From: Pohlia nutans
Lineage: Eukaryota > Streptophyta > Bryopsida > Bryales > Mniaceae
Reading direction: 5' to 3'
DNA: 64,000 nucleotides
Assembly: GCA_022496805.1 (NCBI GenBank)
Contig: CM040088.1
Coordinates: forward strand, 15,221,001-15,285,000
The position numbers and the translations under genes were made by a program. Under the pieces are notes generated by a model that was not told the origin of the DNA, did no database searches, and worked only from the letters and a program-made list of their open reading frames with translations. This document shows, piece after piece, positions 63,125-64,000 of this stretch. Positions within the stretch are counted from its first letter, which is position 1. Each line of letters starts with the position of its first letter.

Positions 63125-64000
63125 CATAAAAAATTTGTACTATTCACGAGAAGTTTAGACATTTACATTGTCAATATTGATGCCAATTTGGAGCTTCTAT
63201 CAGCTCTCAGAATTGAACAAAATAATGTTTGTTGATTAAATTTATTTATCCACTAATCAAGTAAATTACTTTTTTAGTTTTGAATTTTGTTTTTCATTGT
63301 GAATCAATAAAGTTTGACCATCCATCAACTCATTTTGGATCTATTTGGACCTTGAGCCTGAGTACCGTAGGTGGAAGGTAGCGTTGGTAGAAAATGTTTT
63401 AAAAATAAATGTAAAAATTTCCAAAAACCTATTTTTCAAAAAAATTAAATGAAAATGAAAATTGGTGAAAAATTAATAAAGAAAAATTAATAATGAAGAA
63501 TATTCACAAAAAATTAGTTTTTGAACTTTCTTTTCCTTTTTCTTTTTTTATATAGATGTGTTGATCTTGCCTTTCACCTACGGTAATCTCTAAAGGGTCG
63601 CCATACTACCCTGAAAATATCCATAAAAGTTGTACTCAATATTTTGGAATCACAATGTGAAATCAGAGTAGACGATTCCTACTTTCATTGAAAAGCAGTT
63701 TACACTGAGACTATGCCAAGTGACAGCTACAATTCTTCAAGTTTTTATTGGTAAAGAATGATGCTCTTGAAAACTGATGGTAGACATTTTTGGTTTGGAA
63801 TGTACACCACCAAAATATGAGGGTGAAATTGGAAACATGGTAATTGGTTGGTGTACCTTAGATCTTATGACAATTCGGTAATTTGTTGGTCATGTAGTAC
63901 ATTTGCCATTATACAAAATTGTTGCTCTAGAAAGCTTGGGAGATAAATTAACCAAGGAATCCTATAGTGGCAGTTCTTAATTTTGGGGAATAGTCTATCA
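63125..64000. other. Gene-free AT-rich window end
   Basis: No open frame, element end or RNA gene is recognised. Confidence 0.35.

Overview
The window looks like nuclear DNA of a eukaryote, most likely a plant or a streptophyte alga with a large, repeat-rich genome. It is AT-rich throughout. The one intact gene has five exons with canonical GT-AG introns behind a short GC/CpG-rich island. Fragments of plant-type genes (plastid-type glucose-6-phosphate dehydrogenase, an NTR-like thioredoxin reductase and alpha-carbonic anhydrase) point to the green lineage. No prokaryotic operon, rRNA, confident tRNA or CRISPR array was seen. The species cannot be named from sequence alone.

Layout. 1-26 kb is gene-poor and packed with small transposable elements. 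26.7-30.3 kb holds the only apparently intact gene: a 480-residue protein with a PAS domain and a degenerate (pseudo-)receiver domain. 31-38 kb is again element-rich. 38.0-42.9 kb (minus strand) is a three-part disrupted reading frame: a disordered N-terminal part, a ParB-like DGQH region, and an amino-methyltransferase-like region followed by about 126 threonines encoded by a 380-bp trinucleotide repeat. 45.7-48.8 kb is a mosaic of captured host-gene fragments from three genes on both strands, flanked by short direct repeats. 55.5-58.8 kb (plus strand) is a second disrupted gene, for a transposase-like protein with D...ADN..ENKN...GHTHEDID motifs. The two disrupted genes diverge from each other and may be two halves of one large, decayed mobile element, but I could not find its ends. 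59-64 kb is more small elements.

The strongest pattern is a super-family of about 32 short non-coding elements flanked by TTAA. Most begin TTAACCC(C/T)TAA and end TTAGGGGTTAA. They fall into at least eleven internal sequence families (called A to M here) and cover about a quarter of the window. Several sit end to end, sharing a single TTAA, and one is cleanly inserted into another. The TTAA target and CCC-starting ends resemble piggyBac-type miniature elements; no transposase for them is present. Tc1/mariner-like (TA), PIF/Harbinger-like (TAA/TTA) and unclassified miniature elements and two large fold-back hairpins fill much of the rest.

Limits: splice sites, domains and repeat families were judged by eye. 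Element edges are good to a few bases where a target-site duplication is visible, and otherwise approximate.
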